Positions 32,970 through 40,944 of a DNA stretch of 64,000 bases are shown piece after piece. Both the position numbers and the translations under genes were made by a program. The stretch lies in NCBI GenBank assembly GCA_965213645.1, contig CBDBZX010000004.1, forward strand, positions 496,001 through 560,000. Reading direction: 5' to 3'. The stretch is from CBDBZX01 sp965213645 (GTDB lineage Bacteria; Deinococcota; Deinococci; Deinococcales; Trueperaceae). Position 1 is the stretch's first letter. Each line of letters opens with the position of its first letter. The notes below the pieces were generated by a model, which was given only the letters and a program-made list of their open reading frames with translations, was not told the DNA's origin and did no database searches.

Positions 32970-34265
32970 ATGACATTTGACGAATTTAACCTTCACCCGC
33001 GCGTCGCTGCAGGCATCAAAGCTGCAGGCTACAGCACCCCTACACCCATCCAACAAAGAGCTATTCCGCCCGTCTTAAAAGGTCAAGACGTTCTAGGTTT
33101 AGCGCAAACGGGTACAGGAAAAACGGCTGCGTTCGCCCTGCCGCTTCTGCATCGCCTTCAAGACGGTCCGAGAGGGCGCATTCGGGCGCTCATTGTCGCG
33201 CCAACGCGAGAACTCGCCGAGCAGATTCACGACGAGATTCGTGTGCTCGGTAAAGCCACAAACTTGCGAAGTGCTACCGTTTACGGTGGCGTCGGTATGA
33301 CCCCGCAGATACGCGCCCTCAAAGGTAACGCCGAAATCATCGTGGCGTGTCCTGGACGTTTATTAGACCATATTGAACGCAAAAACGCTGACCTCTCGAG
33401 CTTAGAGGTGCTCGTCTTAGACGAAGCCGACCACATGTTCGACATGGGCTTCTTGCCCGCGATTAGGTCCATCGTCAAGCGCGTCCCCTCTAACGCTCAG
33501 CGGCTCCTCTTCTCCGCTACGATGCCTGACGCACTTCGGCAACTCGCCAAAAGCATCTTGAAAGACCCCGTCACCGTAGAGGTCGGGCAAGCCGCGCCCG
33601 CCGAGACCATCACGCACGCCCTCTACCCGGTGGCGCGTCACCAGAAGACTGAGATGCTCAAGCATCTCTTACGTGAACGCGATACCCGCTCGGCGCTCGT
33701 CTTCACCCGCACCAAACACGGCGCGAAACGCCTCGCGGCGCAGCTCGACAAAGAGAACTTCTTCGCCACCTCTCTGCAAGGCAACCTCTCGCAGAACAAG
33801 CGGCAAAAGGCGTTGGACGGCTTTAAGCGCGGCGACTTTCACGTTTTAGTTGCGACAGATATTGCGGCTAGAGGTATCGACGTTTCGCGCGTCTCGCACG
33901 TCATCAACTACGACATCCCTGACACGCCCGAAGCCTATACCCACCGCATCGGGCGCACCGGACGCGCGGAGCGGAGCGGCGAAGCGTTCACCTTCGTCAC
34001 GCCGGATGATGAAAGCTCGGTCCATGCGATTGAACGCTCGCTTGGAGAGAGACTCGAGCGCGTCACCGTAGATACCTTTGTTTACGAGGACGCACGAAAA
34101 AGCGAGGCGTCTGATAATCAGCCTGCGCAGCGCAGCCGTTCTAGGGGGCGCGGTGGTCAAGCGGCGCGTTCAGGAGGCGCAAAGGGACAAAGGGGCAACG
34201 CAAGAGGTGGTGGGGGACAGCGTTCGCAGCGCCGCCATCACAAGAACGTCAAAAAGGGTTCGTGA
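32970..34265 (+). CDS. DEAD-box ATP-dependent RNA helicase
   Basis: A 431-residue helicase with all core motifs: Q motif (YSTPTPIQQRAIPP), Walker A AQTGTGKT, PTRELAEQ, DEAD box (VLDEADHMFDMGFLP), SAT (LLFSATMPD), RGIDVSRVSHVINYD and HRIGRTGRA. It resembles RhlE/CshA enzymes that unwind RNA in ribosome assembly, decay or cold adaptation. The C-terminal 50 residues are Arg/Gly/Gln-rich (SRSRGRGGQAARSGGAKGQ), an RNA-binding tail. A GGGAGG ribosome site precedes the ATG, and a long leader suggests post-transcriptional control. Confidence 0.94.
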   Translation: MTFDEFNLHPRVAAGIKAAGYSTPTPIQQRAIPPVLKGQDVLGLAQTGTGKTAAFALPLLHRLQDGPRGRIRALIVAPTRELAEQIHDEIRVLGKATNLRSATVYGGVGMTPQIRALKGNAEIIVACPGRLLDHIERKNADLSSLEVLVLDEADHMFDMGFLPAIRSIVKRVPSNAQRLLFSATMPDALRQLAKSILKDPVTVEVGQAAPAETITHALYPVARHQKTEMLKHLLRERDTRSALVFTRTKHGAKRLAAQLDKENFFATSLQGNLSQNKRQKALDGFKRGDFHVLVATDIAARGIDVSRVSHVINYDIPDTPEAYTHRIGRTGRAERSGEAFTFVTPDDESSVHAIERSLGERLERVTVDTFVYEDARKSEASDNQPAQRSRSRGRGGQAARSGGAKGQRGNARGGGGQRSQRRHHKNVKKGS

Positions 34266-34386
34266 GGTTTGATTAGGTAGGGCTCGAGCAAACAAGAGGT
34301 AGACGTGTGGAAGGTTTGGGCTCGAGCCCAGAGAGGTTCGTCAGAGCTTCGAAATCAGGGATGCTAGAATAAGCGCATTAGGAGTC
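34266..34386. other. Short intergenic region with CTCGAG palindromes
   Basis: It contains CTCGAG at 34283 and a 14-base palindrome TGGGCTCGAGCCCA at 34317-34330. A TAGAAT -10 candidate at 34365-34370 and an AGGAG ribosome site precede the Uma2 gene, which therefore has a short conventional leader. Confidence 0.5.
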
Positions 34387-34992
34387 ATGATGGCTACTCA
34401 ATCTGTTCCCGCAGACGAATTTCTTCCTCTCACAATGCGCCTTGACCACGTTCTCAATATCGACGCCGATAGCTTCTTGCACATTGCTTCAGCGAACAAA
34501 GACCTCCGCTTGGAACTCAGCGCCGAAGGAAACATCATCCTCTTGCCACCCACCGGGGCAAGGACCGGGATGCGTAACGCAGACCTCACCTATCAGTTCT
34601 CAGTCTGGAATCAGCAACACGAAAGAGGTACGGTCTTTGGCTCCTCCACGGGATTTCATCTGCCCAATGGTGCAGTTCGCTCACCCGATGTATCGTGGGT
34701 AAGCCAAGAGAAGATAACCAAGCTGACAGATGAGCAGATGGAGAAGTTTCCGCCCTTCTGTCCCGAATTTGTCTTAGAGCTTCGCTCGCATACGGACCGC
34801 TTAGAGGTGATTACAGAGAAGATGCGGGAGTACATGGAGAACGGTGCAGAACTTGGCTGGCTCGTGGACCCGCTCGAGGGGAAGTTTTACATCTATACCT
34901 CTGAAGGGGTGGAAGAACTCGAGCAGCCCCAAGAAGTTGTAGGGACGGGTGTATTAGAGGGGTTTAGGCTCGAGTTGGCGGAGATTTGGTGA
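34387..34992 (+). CDS. Uma2-family putative endonuclease (DUF820), second copy
   Basis: A 201-residue Uma2 protein. Key pieces are LRLELSAEGNIILLPPTGARTG, FHLPNGAVRSPDVSWVSQEK (the Asp), CPEFVLELRSHTDRLEVITEKM (Glu-x-Arg in place of ExK) and YMENGAELGWLVDP. It belongs to a different subgroup from the 31.4 kb copy, so the pair is not a recent duplication. The start could be ATG 34387 or 34390. The following genes form a toxin-antitoxin-like group. Confidence 0.87.
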   Translation: MMATQSVPADEFLPLTMRLDHVLNIDADSFLHIASANKDLRLELSAEGNIILLPPTGARTGMRNADLTYQFSVWNQQHERGTVFGSSTGFHLPNGAVRSPDVSWVSQEKITKLTDEQMEKFPPFCPEFVLELRSHTDRLEVITEKMREYMENGAELGWLVDPLEGKFYIYTSEGVEELEQPQEVVGTGVLEGFRLELAEIW

Positions 34993-35014
34993 GAGGGTCA
35001 AGCATCTTACCTGC

Positions 35015-35020
35015 TACAAT
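35015..35020 (+). promoter_or_regulatory. Leaderless -10 box of the PemK-partner gene
   Basis: TACAAT ends six bases before the ATG at 35027. No clear -35 is present. It indicates an independent promoter for the toxin-antitoxin-like pair. Confidence 0.5.
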
Positions 35021-35026
35021 AAACGT

Positions 35027-35263
35027 ATGAAAACCATCTCAGTCACCGCACACTTCGATGGTGAGCATATTCTTTTGGATGAACCTTTAGACTTAAAGCC
35101 CAATGAAAAGCTCATCGTTACAATCTTGCCTGAGCAGGATACCGAGCGAGAGGTGTGGCATCAGCTTTCTAAAGAGAGTCTTGCTCGAGCTTATGCCGAT
35201 GGTGAAGAGGACTATTCGCTCAGTGACGTAAAAACGCCTAACCCTACGTATGAAGGAAAGTGA
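35027..35263 (+). CDS. Putative antitoxin partnered with a PemK/MazF-like toxin
   Basis: A 78-residue protein with a beta-rich N-terminus (ISVTAHFDGEHILLDEPLDL, then EKLIVTILPE) like small antitoxins of the AF2212/DUF104 type. Its C-terminal part has helical SKESLARAYADGEEDYSL, ending in acidic and polar residues. It overlaps the downstream PemK-like gene by 14 bases, the layout of an antitoxin-toxin pair. The antitoxin role is inferred from context. Confidence 0.7.
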   Translation: MKTISVTAHFDGEHILLDEPLDLKPNEKLIVTILPEQDTEREVWHQLSKESLARAYADGEEDYSLSDVKTPNPTYEGK

Positions 35264-35594
35264 CGTTGCGCTAGCTCCGTTGCCACAGGCCGACGGCAGG
35301 ATGAAAAACCGCCCCGTTCTTCTCTTGCGAAAGATGCCACCCTACGAAGACTATCTCGTCTGCGGCATCTCAACGCAACTACGACAAGAGGTTGTAGGTT
35401 TCGATGAAATTGTGAGTACGGCTGACGCAGATTTTTCAGCGAGTGGTCTCAAAGCCCCCTCACTTATCAGGCTAGGTTTTCTGGCAGTTTTACCTCAAAC
35501 GAGTATTCTTGGAGCTATCGGTTCGGTTGCGCCAGAGCGTCATAAGAGGCTTTTACAGAGGTTGTGTGACTATCTTCTTGGAGATGAGATTTGA
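35250..35594 (+). CDS. PemK/MazF-family putative endoribonuclease toxin
   Basis: A 114-residue protein. The N-terminal GDV-like strand and loop (SDVALAPLPQADGRMKNRPVLLLRK) is the PemK/MazF hallmark, and SGLKAPSLIRLGFLAVLP matches the region of the second conserved loop. MazF-like toxins cut mRNA at short sequences. The family also contains non-toxic members, so activity is not certain. Its stop overlaps the start of the HigA-like fragment by one base. Confidence 0.8.
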   Translation: MKESDVALAPLPQADGRMKNRPVLLLRKMPPYEDYLVCGISTQLRQEVVGFDEIVSTADADFSASGLKAPSLIRLGFLAVLPQTSILGAIGSVAPERHKRLLQRLCDYLLGDEI

Positions 35595-35749
35595 TGCAGC
35601 TTAGCGTCTATAACGGGCTTGTTCGGATGCTCGACCAGCTTATTGATGAGGTTGGCGAAGATGAAAGCCATCCGTTAGCAAAGCTCATGGACGTGATCGG
35701 GATGCTGATTGAGCGGTATGAGGATGAGCATGTGGCGGAGTTGGGGTAG
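35594..35749 (+). CDS. Truncated HigA-like antitoxin fragment
   Basis: From ATG 35594 the frame gives 51 residues: LVRMLDQLIDEVGEDESHPL, then AKLMDVIGMLIERYEDEHV. This matches the helical N-terminal segment that precedes the HTH domain in a family of HigA-type antitoxins. The frame stops exactly where the HTH should begin. It is either a remnant of a larger antitoxin or a free-standing helical protein. It is coupled to the PemK-like gene by a one-base overlap. Confidence 0.55.
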   Translation: MQLSVYNGLVRMLDQLIDEVGEDESHPLAKLMDVIGMLIERYEDEHVAELG

Positions 35750-35756
35750 AAAGCCG

Positions 35757-36467
35757 ATGCCTCTAGTTAAACTTCTACCTCTCGAGAGAAGTGCCTGGAC
35801 GCCTATTACTGTTGAGGGAGATGGACCTTTGGTGGCTTCTAAATTTTCTGGCAGACCGTGGCTTGCCGCTGACGAAACCTGGCCGACATGTACCAACTGC
35901 GGCGAGCCTATGCAATTTTTTTTACAGCTTAATCTCGACCATTTCCCAGGCTCGCTTCAGGGCAAACACGGCAGCGGTCTACTACAGCTCTTCTACTGTA
36001 TAAATAAAGAGTCATCCTGCGAGATGTACTGCGACGCCTTTTTTCCTTTCGCCAAAAGTGAACTGGTTCGGCTGGTGCAACCACAAAATGACGGAACTGT
36101 GGCGGAGGCTTCTCTGGACATAGCTTCACAGTTTCCTCCACGGCGAATAATCAGGTGGAAAGAGGTAAAGGATTATCCTCATCCAGAAGAGGCTACAGAA
36201 TTTGATGTAACGCTCACGGACGCCGAATGGGACGAGCTAGACGAGGCCGAGTTGCCACAAAGAGGTGACAAACTTGCAGGATGGCCCGCTTGGGTGCAAG
36301 GCGTAGAGTATCCAGAATGCCCGAAGTGCAAAGGGCGGATGCGGTTGGTTTTTCAGATCGACTCTAACGACAATTTGCCTTACGACTTTGGCGATGTTGG
36401 AACGGGACACATTACACAGTGCGAAGAGCATAAAGACGTACTCGCCTTCGGTTGGGCTTGTTCGTAA
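35757..36467 (+). CDS. DUF1963 (YwqG-like) protein
   Basis: This 236-residue protein matches the DUF1963/YwqG pattern throughout: SKFSGRPWLAADETWPTCTNCG, PMQFFLQLNLDHFPG, AGWPAWVQGVEYPECPKCKG, RMRLVFQIDSNDNLPYDFGD and a closing HKDVLAFGWACS. Two CxxC pairs (CTNCG, CPKCK) may bind zinc. Members are often found next to toxin-like or contact-dependent systems, but no activity is established. The start is taken at ATG 35757; an earlier ATG at 35709 overlaps the HigA fragment. Confidence 0.85.
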   Translation: MPLVKLLPLERSAWTPITVEGDGPLVASKFSGRPWLAADETWPTCTNCGEPMQFFLQLNLDHFPGSLQGKHGSGLLQLFYCINKESSCEMYCDAFFPFAKSELVRLVQPQNDGTVAEASLDIASQFPPRRIIRWKEVKDYPHPEEATEFDVTLTDAEWDELDEAELPQRGDKLAGWPAWVQGVEYPECPKCKGRMRLVFQIDSNDNLPYDFGDVGTGHITQCEEHKDVLAFGWACS

Positions 36468-36546
36468 ATCTGATCCCTACACGGCGCAAACTATAAGTAA
36501 TTGACGCAGGCACACGAAGTAGCCTCCTAGAGCGAATATTTTTTTG

Positions 36547-36576
36547 TTGACACTTCTATTCACGACGCGCTACCAT
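36547..36576 (+). promoter_or_regulatory. Promoter of the leuS leader
   Basis: TTGACA (36547-36552), an exact consensus, is followed after 18 bases by TACCAT (36571-36576). Transcription should begin near 36583, just before the small leader frame. Confidence 0.6.
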
Positions 36577-36585
36577 ATTCCCAAG

Positions 36586-36636
36586 ATGATTCACCCCTTC
36601 ACCCACTCTCTACGACTAGGAGGCTCCCAGCACTAG
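36586..36636 (+). CDS. leuS leader peptide with CUA leucine codons
   Basis: A 16-codon frame encoding MIHPFTHSLRLGGSQH. Its two leucines are both CTA (36610 and 36616), a rare leucine codon in GC-rich genomes, as in the classical leu-operon leader of enteric bacteria. It lies between the consensus promoter and the intrinsic terminator. GGAGGC at 36619-36624, right after the second Leu codon, can pair with GCCTCC at 36660-36665. A ribosome stalled on these codons could therefore change which hairpin forms. Confidence 0.6.
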   Translation: MIHPFTHSLRLGGSQH

Positions 36637-36663
36637 CGCCCTCTTAGCCGCTCTTGCTTGCCT

Positions 36664-36696
36664 CCCCGACCTCTTGAATGGTTGGGGTTTTTCTTT
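36664..36696 (+). terminator. Intrinsic terminator in the leuS leader (attenuator)
   Basis: CCCCGACC (36664-36671) pairs with GGTTGGGG (36680-36687) through eight base pairs with one G-U, an 8-base loop, and a run TTTTTCTTT. It is about 170 bases before the leuS start, so it must be read through for expression from this promoter. The first two bases of the stem are also used by the alternative GCCTCC pairing. Confidence 0.75.
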
Positions 36697-36868
36697 GGTT
36701 TTCAAACCGTTTTGTCATTAGCTGATAGCATAGGGAAGCTAAGGGCTGATTATTACGAAAAGAATTTTCGCAGGCATCATCCTATAATGTGAATGATAGA
36801 TGATGCTTAATTGACTTAGAACGTTTGTGACTAGATGATACCTGCTATTCCGAGGAGCACACACTAAT
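36697..36868 (+). other. Untranslated region between attenuator and leuS
   Basis: AT-rich. It contains a good -10-like TATAAT at 36783-36788 without a matching -35, and the phrase GATGATACCTGCTATT (36832-36847) that is shared with 8745-8760. A second promoter after the terminator is possible. The ribosome site is GAGGAG about 12 bases before the ATG. Confidence 0.4.
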
Positions 36869-39376
36869 ATGGCTGACACCGTAGCCGACTACAAAAGCGA
36901 AAAATACAACCCGCATGAAATAGAACCCAAGTGGCAGAGGCGTTGGGAAGAGGCGGGCGACTATGAGGTTGACCTGCACGCAGATAAAGACAAGTTCTAT
37001 TACCTCACGATGTACCCTTACCCCTCAGGCGACTTGCACGTCGGTCACTGGTACGCCTTCGCTGTGCCCGATGCTTACGCCCGGTTCCAGCGGATGCGCG
37101 GCAAGAACGTCCTCTTTCCGATGGGCTTTGATGCGTTTGGACTTCCAGCGGAGAACGCGGCGATTAAGGCGGCAAGGGAGGGCAAAGAGGTTCACCCGGC
37201 GCGTTTGACGTATGAGCGCATCGCCTTTATGGAAGGGCAATTCAAGCAGATGGGCGCGATTTTCGACTGGTCTAAGAAAGTCGTCACCTCTGACCCGGAG
37301 TATTACAAGTGGAACCAGTGGTTCTTCGTGCAGATGTTCAAGCGGGGCTTGGCGTACCGCAAGGAGTCGTTTGTCAACTGGGACCCGGTGGACCAGACGG
37401 TGTTGGCAAACGAGCAAGTGATTGACGGGCGCGGAGACCGTTCGGGAGCTTTAATCGAGCGGCGGTTAATGCCTCAGTGGCACTTCAAAATTACGGATTA
37501 CGCGGACGAGCTTTTGGACTTCTCACACGTTGATTGGCCCGAGCGCGTGCGCCTCATGCAGACGAATTGGATAGGCCGCTCCGAAGGCGCGAACGTCACC
37601 TTTAAGAGCGAAGCGGGTGACGATATCGTCGTATTTACGACTCGCCCAGATACGCTTTGGGGCGCGACCTTCATGGTGTTAGCGCCAGAGCATCCGTTGG
37701 TGGAGAAGTTGGTGACGGATGAGCAGAAAGATGCGGTGCAGGCTTATGTAGAAAAAGCGAGCCGCATGAGTGAGATTGACCGCCAAGCCGAAGGGAAGGA
37801 AAAGACGGGCGAGTTTATCGGCGCGTACGCGGTGAATCCTGTCAATAATGAGCGTATCCCTATCTGGATTGCCGACTACGTGATGATGGGCTACGGCACG
37901 GGCGCAATTATGGCGGTTCCCTTTGGCGACCAACGCGACTTCGAGTTTGCGCGGAAGTTTGGGTTAGGCATCGTTCCCGTGGTGCAGCCCAAGGGGGCAG
38001 AACCGTTCGACGCGGACACAATGACCGAGGCGTATGTAGGTCCCGGTGTGCTCGTGAACAGTGGTCCGATTGACGGAAAGCTCAACAATGGCGAGAAGGG
38101 GCGCAATAATCCGGCGATTGCAGCGGCGATTGACTTTTTAGAGGAGCGCGGCGCGGGTGAGAGTAAAATTATCTACCGCCTGCGCGACTGGCTCATCTCC
38201 CGCCAGCGCTATTGGGGCACGCCCATCCCCATGCTCTACTGCGACGAGTGCGGCATCGTCGCGGAAAGTGAAGAGAACTTACCCGTCCGCTTGCCCGAAG
38301 ACGTCGCCTTTATGCCTACAGGTGAATCGCCCTTGAAGTACCACGAAGGCTTTTTGAACGCGACCTGCCCCAAATGCGGTGGCGCGGCGAAGCGCGAGAC
38401 CGACACGATGGACACCTTTATGGACTCCTCGTGGTACTGGTTCCGCTACCTCTCGCCGCACAAAGAGGACGCGCCTATAGATAAGGAGTTGGTCGAGGCG
38501 TGGACGCCCGTGGACCTCTACACGGGCGGCATCGAACACGCGATTTTGCACCTCTTGTACGCTCGCTTCTTTACTAAGGTCATGCGCGACTTGGGCTTGA
38601 TTGACAGCGACGAACCCTTCTTGAAGCTCCGCAACCAGGGCATCATTTTGGGCGAAGATAGCGAGAAGATGTCGAAGTCGAGAGGCAACACCGTCAACCC
38701 TGATGCTCTTGTAGACGAATACGGCGCAGATACCGTGCGAGCCTACCTCATGTTCATTGGACCGTGGGAACAGGGCGGTCCGTGGAATTCGTCGGGCATC
38801 GAAGGCGTGGCACGGTTTTTGAACCGGGTGTGGGCGCTCGTCACGGATGACGCAACGGGTGAGGGTGACGCGGATGAAACTGCTCGAAAAGATGTGCGCC
38901 GCGCCGTTCATACCGCCATCAAAGAGGTCACAGAAGACTTGGAGAACTTCCAGTTCAATACCGCGATTGCCGAACTCATGACCTTAACGAATGCAATGAG
39001 CAAGGCGAAGAACGGGGCGATGGTTCAAACAGACGAATGGCAAGAGGGACGCGAAATGCTTCTCCGCTTGATTGCGCCCTTTGCGCCACACATCGCTGAA
39101 GAGTTGTGGGATAGAGCAGACTTTGGAGGTTCGGTTCACGCGCAAACTTGGCCTGACTACGATAAAGGAGCTTTGGAGCAAAATACCCTCACTATCGCCG
39201 TGCAGGTCAACGGCAAGCGGCGCGGTGAGGTGGACGTGCCCAAAGACGCAGACAAAGACGCGATCTTGGTCGCTGCTAAAGCGGAGCCGAACGTGGCGCG
39301 GTATGTAGAAGGGGTGAATATCGTGCGGGAAATCGTTGTTCCCGGCAGACTCGTCAATATCGTGGTCAAAGGGTAA
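36869..39376 (+). CDS. leuS: Leucyl-tRNA synthetase
   Basis: It charges tRNA(Leu). The 835-residue protein has the class I signatures PYPSGDLHVGHWYAFA (HIGH) and KMSKSRGN (KMSKS), a CP1 editing domain with FTTRPDTLWGATFMVLAPEH and GYGTGAIMAVPFGDQRD, and the tRNA-binding C-terminus NTLTIAVQVNGKRRGEV. All parts are normal for a bacterial LeuRS. No CTCGAG occurs in its 2.5 kb, in contrast to most of the window. An attenuator-like leader precedes it and a perfect palindrome follows it. Confidence 0.96.
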   Translation: MADTVADYKSEKYNPHEIEPKWQRRWEEAGDYEVDLHADKDKFYYLTMYPYPSGDLHVGHWYAFAVPDAYARFQRMRGKNVLFPMGFDAFGLPAENAAIKAAREGKEVHPARLTYERIAFMEGQFKQMGAIFDWSKKVVTSDPEYYKWNQWFFVQMFKRGLAYRKESFVNWDPVDQTVLANEQVIDGRGDRSGALIERRLMPQWHFKITDYADELLDFSHVDWPERVRLMQTNWIGRSEGANVTFKSEAGDDIVVFTTRPDTLWGATFMVLAPEHPLVEKLVTDEQKDAVQAYVEKASRMSEIDRQAEGKEKTGEFIGAYAVNPVNNERIPIWIADYVMMGYGTGAIMAVPFGDQRDFEFARKFGLGIVPVVQPKGAEPFDADTMTEAYVGPGVLVNSGPIDGKLNNGEKGRNNPAIAAAIDFLEERGAGESKIIYRLRDWLISRQRYWGTPIPMLYCDECGIVAESEENLPVRLPEDVAFMPTGESPLKYHEGFLNATCPKCGGAAKRETDTMDTFMDSSWYWFRYLSPHKEDAPIDKELVEAWTPVDLYTGGIEHAILHLLYARFFTKVMRDLGLIDSDEPFLKLRNQGIILGEDSEKMSKSRGNTVNPDALVDEYGADTVRAYLMFIGPWEQGGPWNSSGIEGVARFLNRVWALVTDDATGEGDADETARKDVRRAVHTAIKEVTEDLENFQFNTAIAELMTLTNAMSKAKNGAMVQTDEWQEGREMLLRLIAPFAPHIAEELWDRADFGGSVHAQTWPDYDKGALEQNTLTIAVQVNGKRRGEVDVPKDADKDAILVAAKAEPNVARYVEGVNIVREIVVPGRLVNIVVKG

Positions 39377-39401
39377 CGAAGCGGTAAGCAAAGGCTGATT
39401 G

Positions 39402-39431
39402 AAGAGGTCGAGCGTCGACGCTCGACCTCTT
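39402..39431. terminator. 30-base perfect palindrome between convergent leuS and maf
   Basis: AAGAGGTCGAGCGTC is immediately followed by its exact reverse complement. The flanks give a short T-rich tail on the plus strand (TTTCCTTT). It should terminate both genes. Confidence 0.75.
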
Positions 39432-39435
39432 TCCT

Positions 39436-40008
39436 TTAGATAAGCTCTACGCCTAACCTCTTGACCAGCTCGAGTAGATTCGCCACGCTGAGCCCCACCA
39501 CGTTGAAATAGCACCCATGAATCTCACTCACTAAGGCTGCACCGTAGCCCTGGATGGCGTAGCCGCCCGCTTTGTCCATTCCTTCGCCTGTGGCGACGTA
39601 CCAGTCTATTTCGCGCTCCGAGAGTTCCCGAAACCACACCTCCGTTGAAACAACGCACGCCGCGACCTCCTCACCTCTTTGCGCGGTGTGTCCGGTGTAG
39701 ACACGGTGCGTTCGCCCTGAGAGGCGTTCGATAAACCTCTTGTTTTCCTCACGGTCTCGAGGTTTACCGAGCACGTTACCCTCTAACGTCACAACGGTAT
39801 CAGCGGCGATGATGAGCGCGTTAGGATGCTGTGAAACAATAGCGGCGGCTTTTGAGGTGCTCAAACGGTTGACGAGCGTATCCGGTGACTCATCTGGCAG
39901 AGGTGTTTCGTCGATATCGGCGGGGATGACCTCAAAAGTCAAGCCTAAGTTTTGCAAGAGGTCGCGGCGGCGGGGGGAGGCGCTGGCGAGGATGAGGGGA
40001 GGGTTCAC
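39436..40008 (-). CDS. maf: Maf-family nucleoside triphosphate pyrophosphatase
   Basis: Maf proteins hydrolyse dTTP/UTP or modified nucleotides and are linked to septum control. The 190-residue protein begins with ILASASPRRRDLLQNLGL (the phosphate-binding SxSPRR motif), then has IIAADTVVTLEGNVLGKPRD (catalytic Asp) and DKAGGYAIQGYGAALV. The pattern fits the dTTP/UTPase (YhdE) subgroup. It is transcribed toward leuS with a shared terminator. Confidence 0.93.
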   Translation of the reverse strand: MNPPLILASASPRRRDLLQNLGLTFEVIPADIDETPLPDESPDTLVNRLSTSKAAAIVSQHPNALIIAADTVVTLEGNVLGKPRDREENKRFIERLSGRTHRVYTGHTAQRGEEVAACVVSTEVWFRELSEREIDWYVATGEGMDKAGGYAIQGYGAALVSEIHGCYFNVVGLSVANLLELVKRLGVELI

Positions 40009-40084
40009 GGCGTTAGTTTACCGTGAATTCTCAGTTATCCGCTTGCCGACCTCTCGATATCTCTCTAACTTAAACGGAGCTACT

Positions 40085-40663
40085 TTAAGAGGACTCCGAA
40101 CCCTTCAAGAAAAGATACCAGTCACCTTCGATGGGTCGGTAGATAAGACCTGAGCATGGTACTCTCGAAACTGCTGAACCGATGCGGTTCAGGTTCTCGT
40201 CGAACACGCAAGAAGCTGACGGTATAGGCTTTTCGATGTAGGCATAACCCTTGCCGCGTATTGAGGGATCAATTTGTCTAAGCTCTCCATTGCGATCATA
40301 CTCGTCCGCTGTTTTCATGTGAACCTTAAAAGCGTCGCTCTCATGCACGAGTTCCGGGTCTACAGAGATAACATAAACACCTAAGTCCGCCATCTGCGTC
40401 TGTATCTCTTCTGCTTGTGCCTTGCTGAGAGGCGGAATGAAGGCGCTCAATCTTGGCGCGTTCGTCGGCGTTATCCAACTTCGCGTCTCCCACACCTTTA
40501 CCTGTTCAAACAGCGCTTTGAATTCAGCTTCGTTTTCGTAAAACTCAGCTATCATCCGTCCGTCGCTGGGGTAGGGGCTACAGCTCGAGAGCAAAAAGGT
40601 AAAGAACAAAAACAGCAGCAGATTACAGCAGCGAGAAATTATGCTTTGGAGCTTCACTATCAC
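40085..40663 (-). CDS. Putative lipoprotein, unknown function
   Basis: A 192-residue protein with a strong signal peptide (CCNLLLFLFFTFLLSSC) whose LSSC is a lipobox. The mature part has no domain I recognise; it contains YVISVDPELVHESDAFKV and two further cysteines near its end (SASCVF, RVPCSG) that could form a disulfide. It is a single gene between maf and the ubiD locus on the opposite strand. Confidence 0.65.
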   Translation of the reverse strand: MIVKLQSIISRCCNLLLFLFFTFLLSSCSPYPSDGRMIAEFYENEAEFKALFEQVKVWETRSWITPTNAPRLSAFIPPLSKAQAEEIQTQMADLGVYVISVDPELVHESDAFKVHMKTADEYDRNGELRQIDPSIRGKGYAYIEKPIPSASCVFDENLNRIGSAVSRVPCSGLIYRPIEGDWYLFLKGSESS

Positions 40664-40714
40664 TACTGTACCTTGGAAGAAAGCATATTTCGGGTTAAAA
40701 GTTCACGAAGACGC

Positions 40715-40720
40715 TAAGAT
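40715..40720 (+). promoter_or_regulatory. Leaderless -10 box before the small ORF
   Basis: TAAGAT ends six bases before the ATG at 40727, the same geometry as other leaderless starts in the window. Confidence 0.4.
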
Positions 40721-40726
40721 AGCAGC

Positions 40727-40918
40727 ATGACTAAGTCGGCGCAAAACGACAGCAAAATGGATATGAAACGCTGGGCTGAAGAGCTTGCTAAGTTACAAGA
40801 AGGCGTTGCGACGGGAAATCACAGCCTCTCGAGCGAAACCATCCTGAGCGAAGACCGCGAAGACAGGTTTGAATCAAGCGAAGAAAAACCACCATTTGTA
40901 CCTCATCACCGCAAGTGA
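40727..40918 (+). CDS. Small hydrophilic protein upstream of ubiD
   Basis: A 63-residue, highly charged protein (MDMKRWAEELAKLQEG, then an acidic SEDREDRFESSEE stretch and a basic PHHRK end). No family is recognised. The -10 box at the right distance from the ATG supports it as a real, leaderless gene. It ends 26 bases before the ubiD start. Intrinsic disorder is likely. Confidence 0.45.
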   Translation: MTKSAQNDSKMDMKRWAEELAKLQEGVATGNHSLSSETILSEDREDRFESSEEKPPFVPHHRK

Positions 40919-40933
40919 AAGAAAGCACCAGAG

Positions 40934-40939
40934 TACCAT
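40934..40939 (+). promoter_or_regulatory. Leaderless -10 box of ubiD
   Basis: TACCAT ends five bases before the ATG at 40945. No Shine-Dalgarno site fits between them. Confidence 0.4.
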
Positions 40940-40944
40940 AAGGT

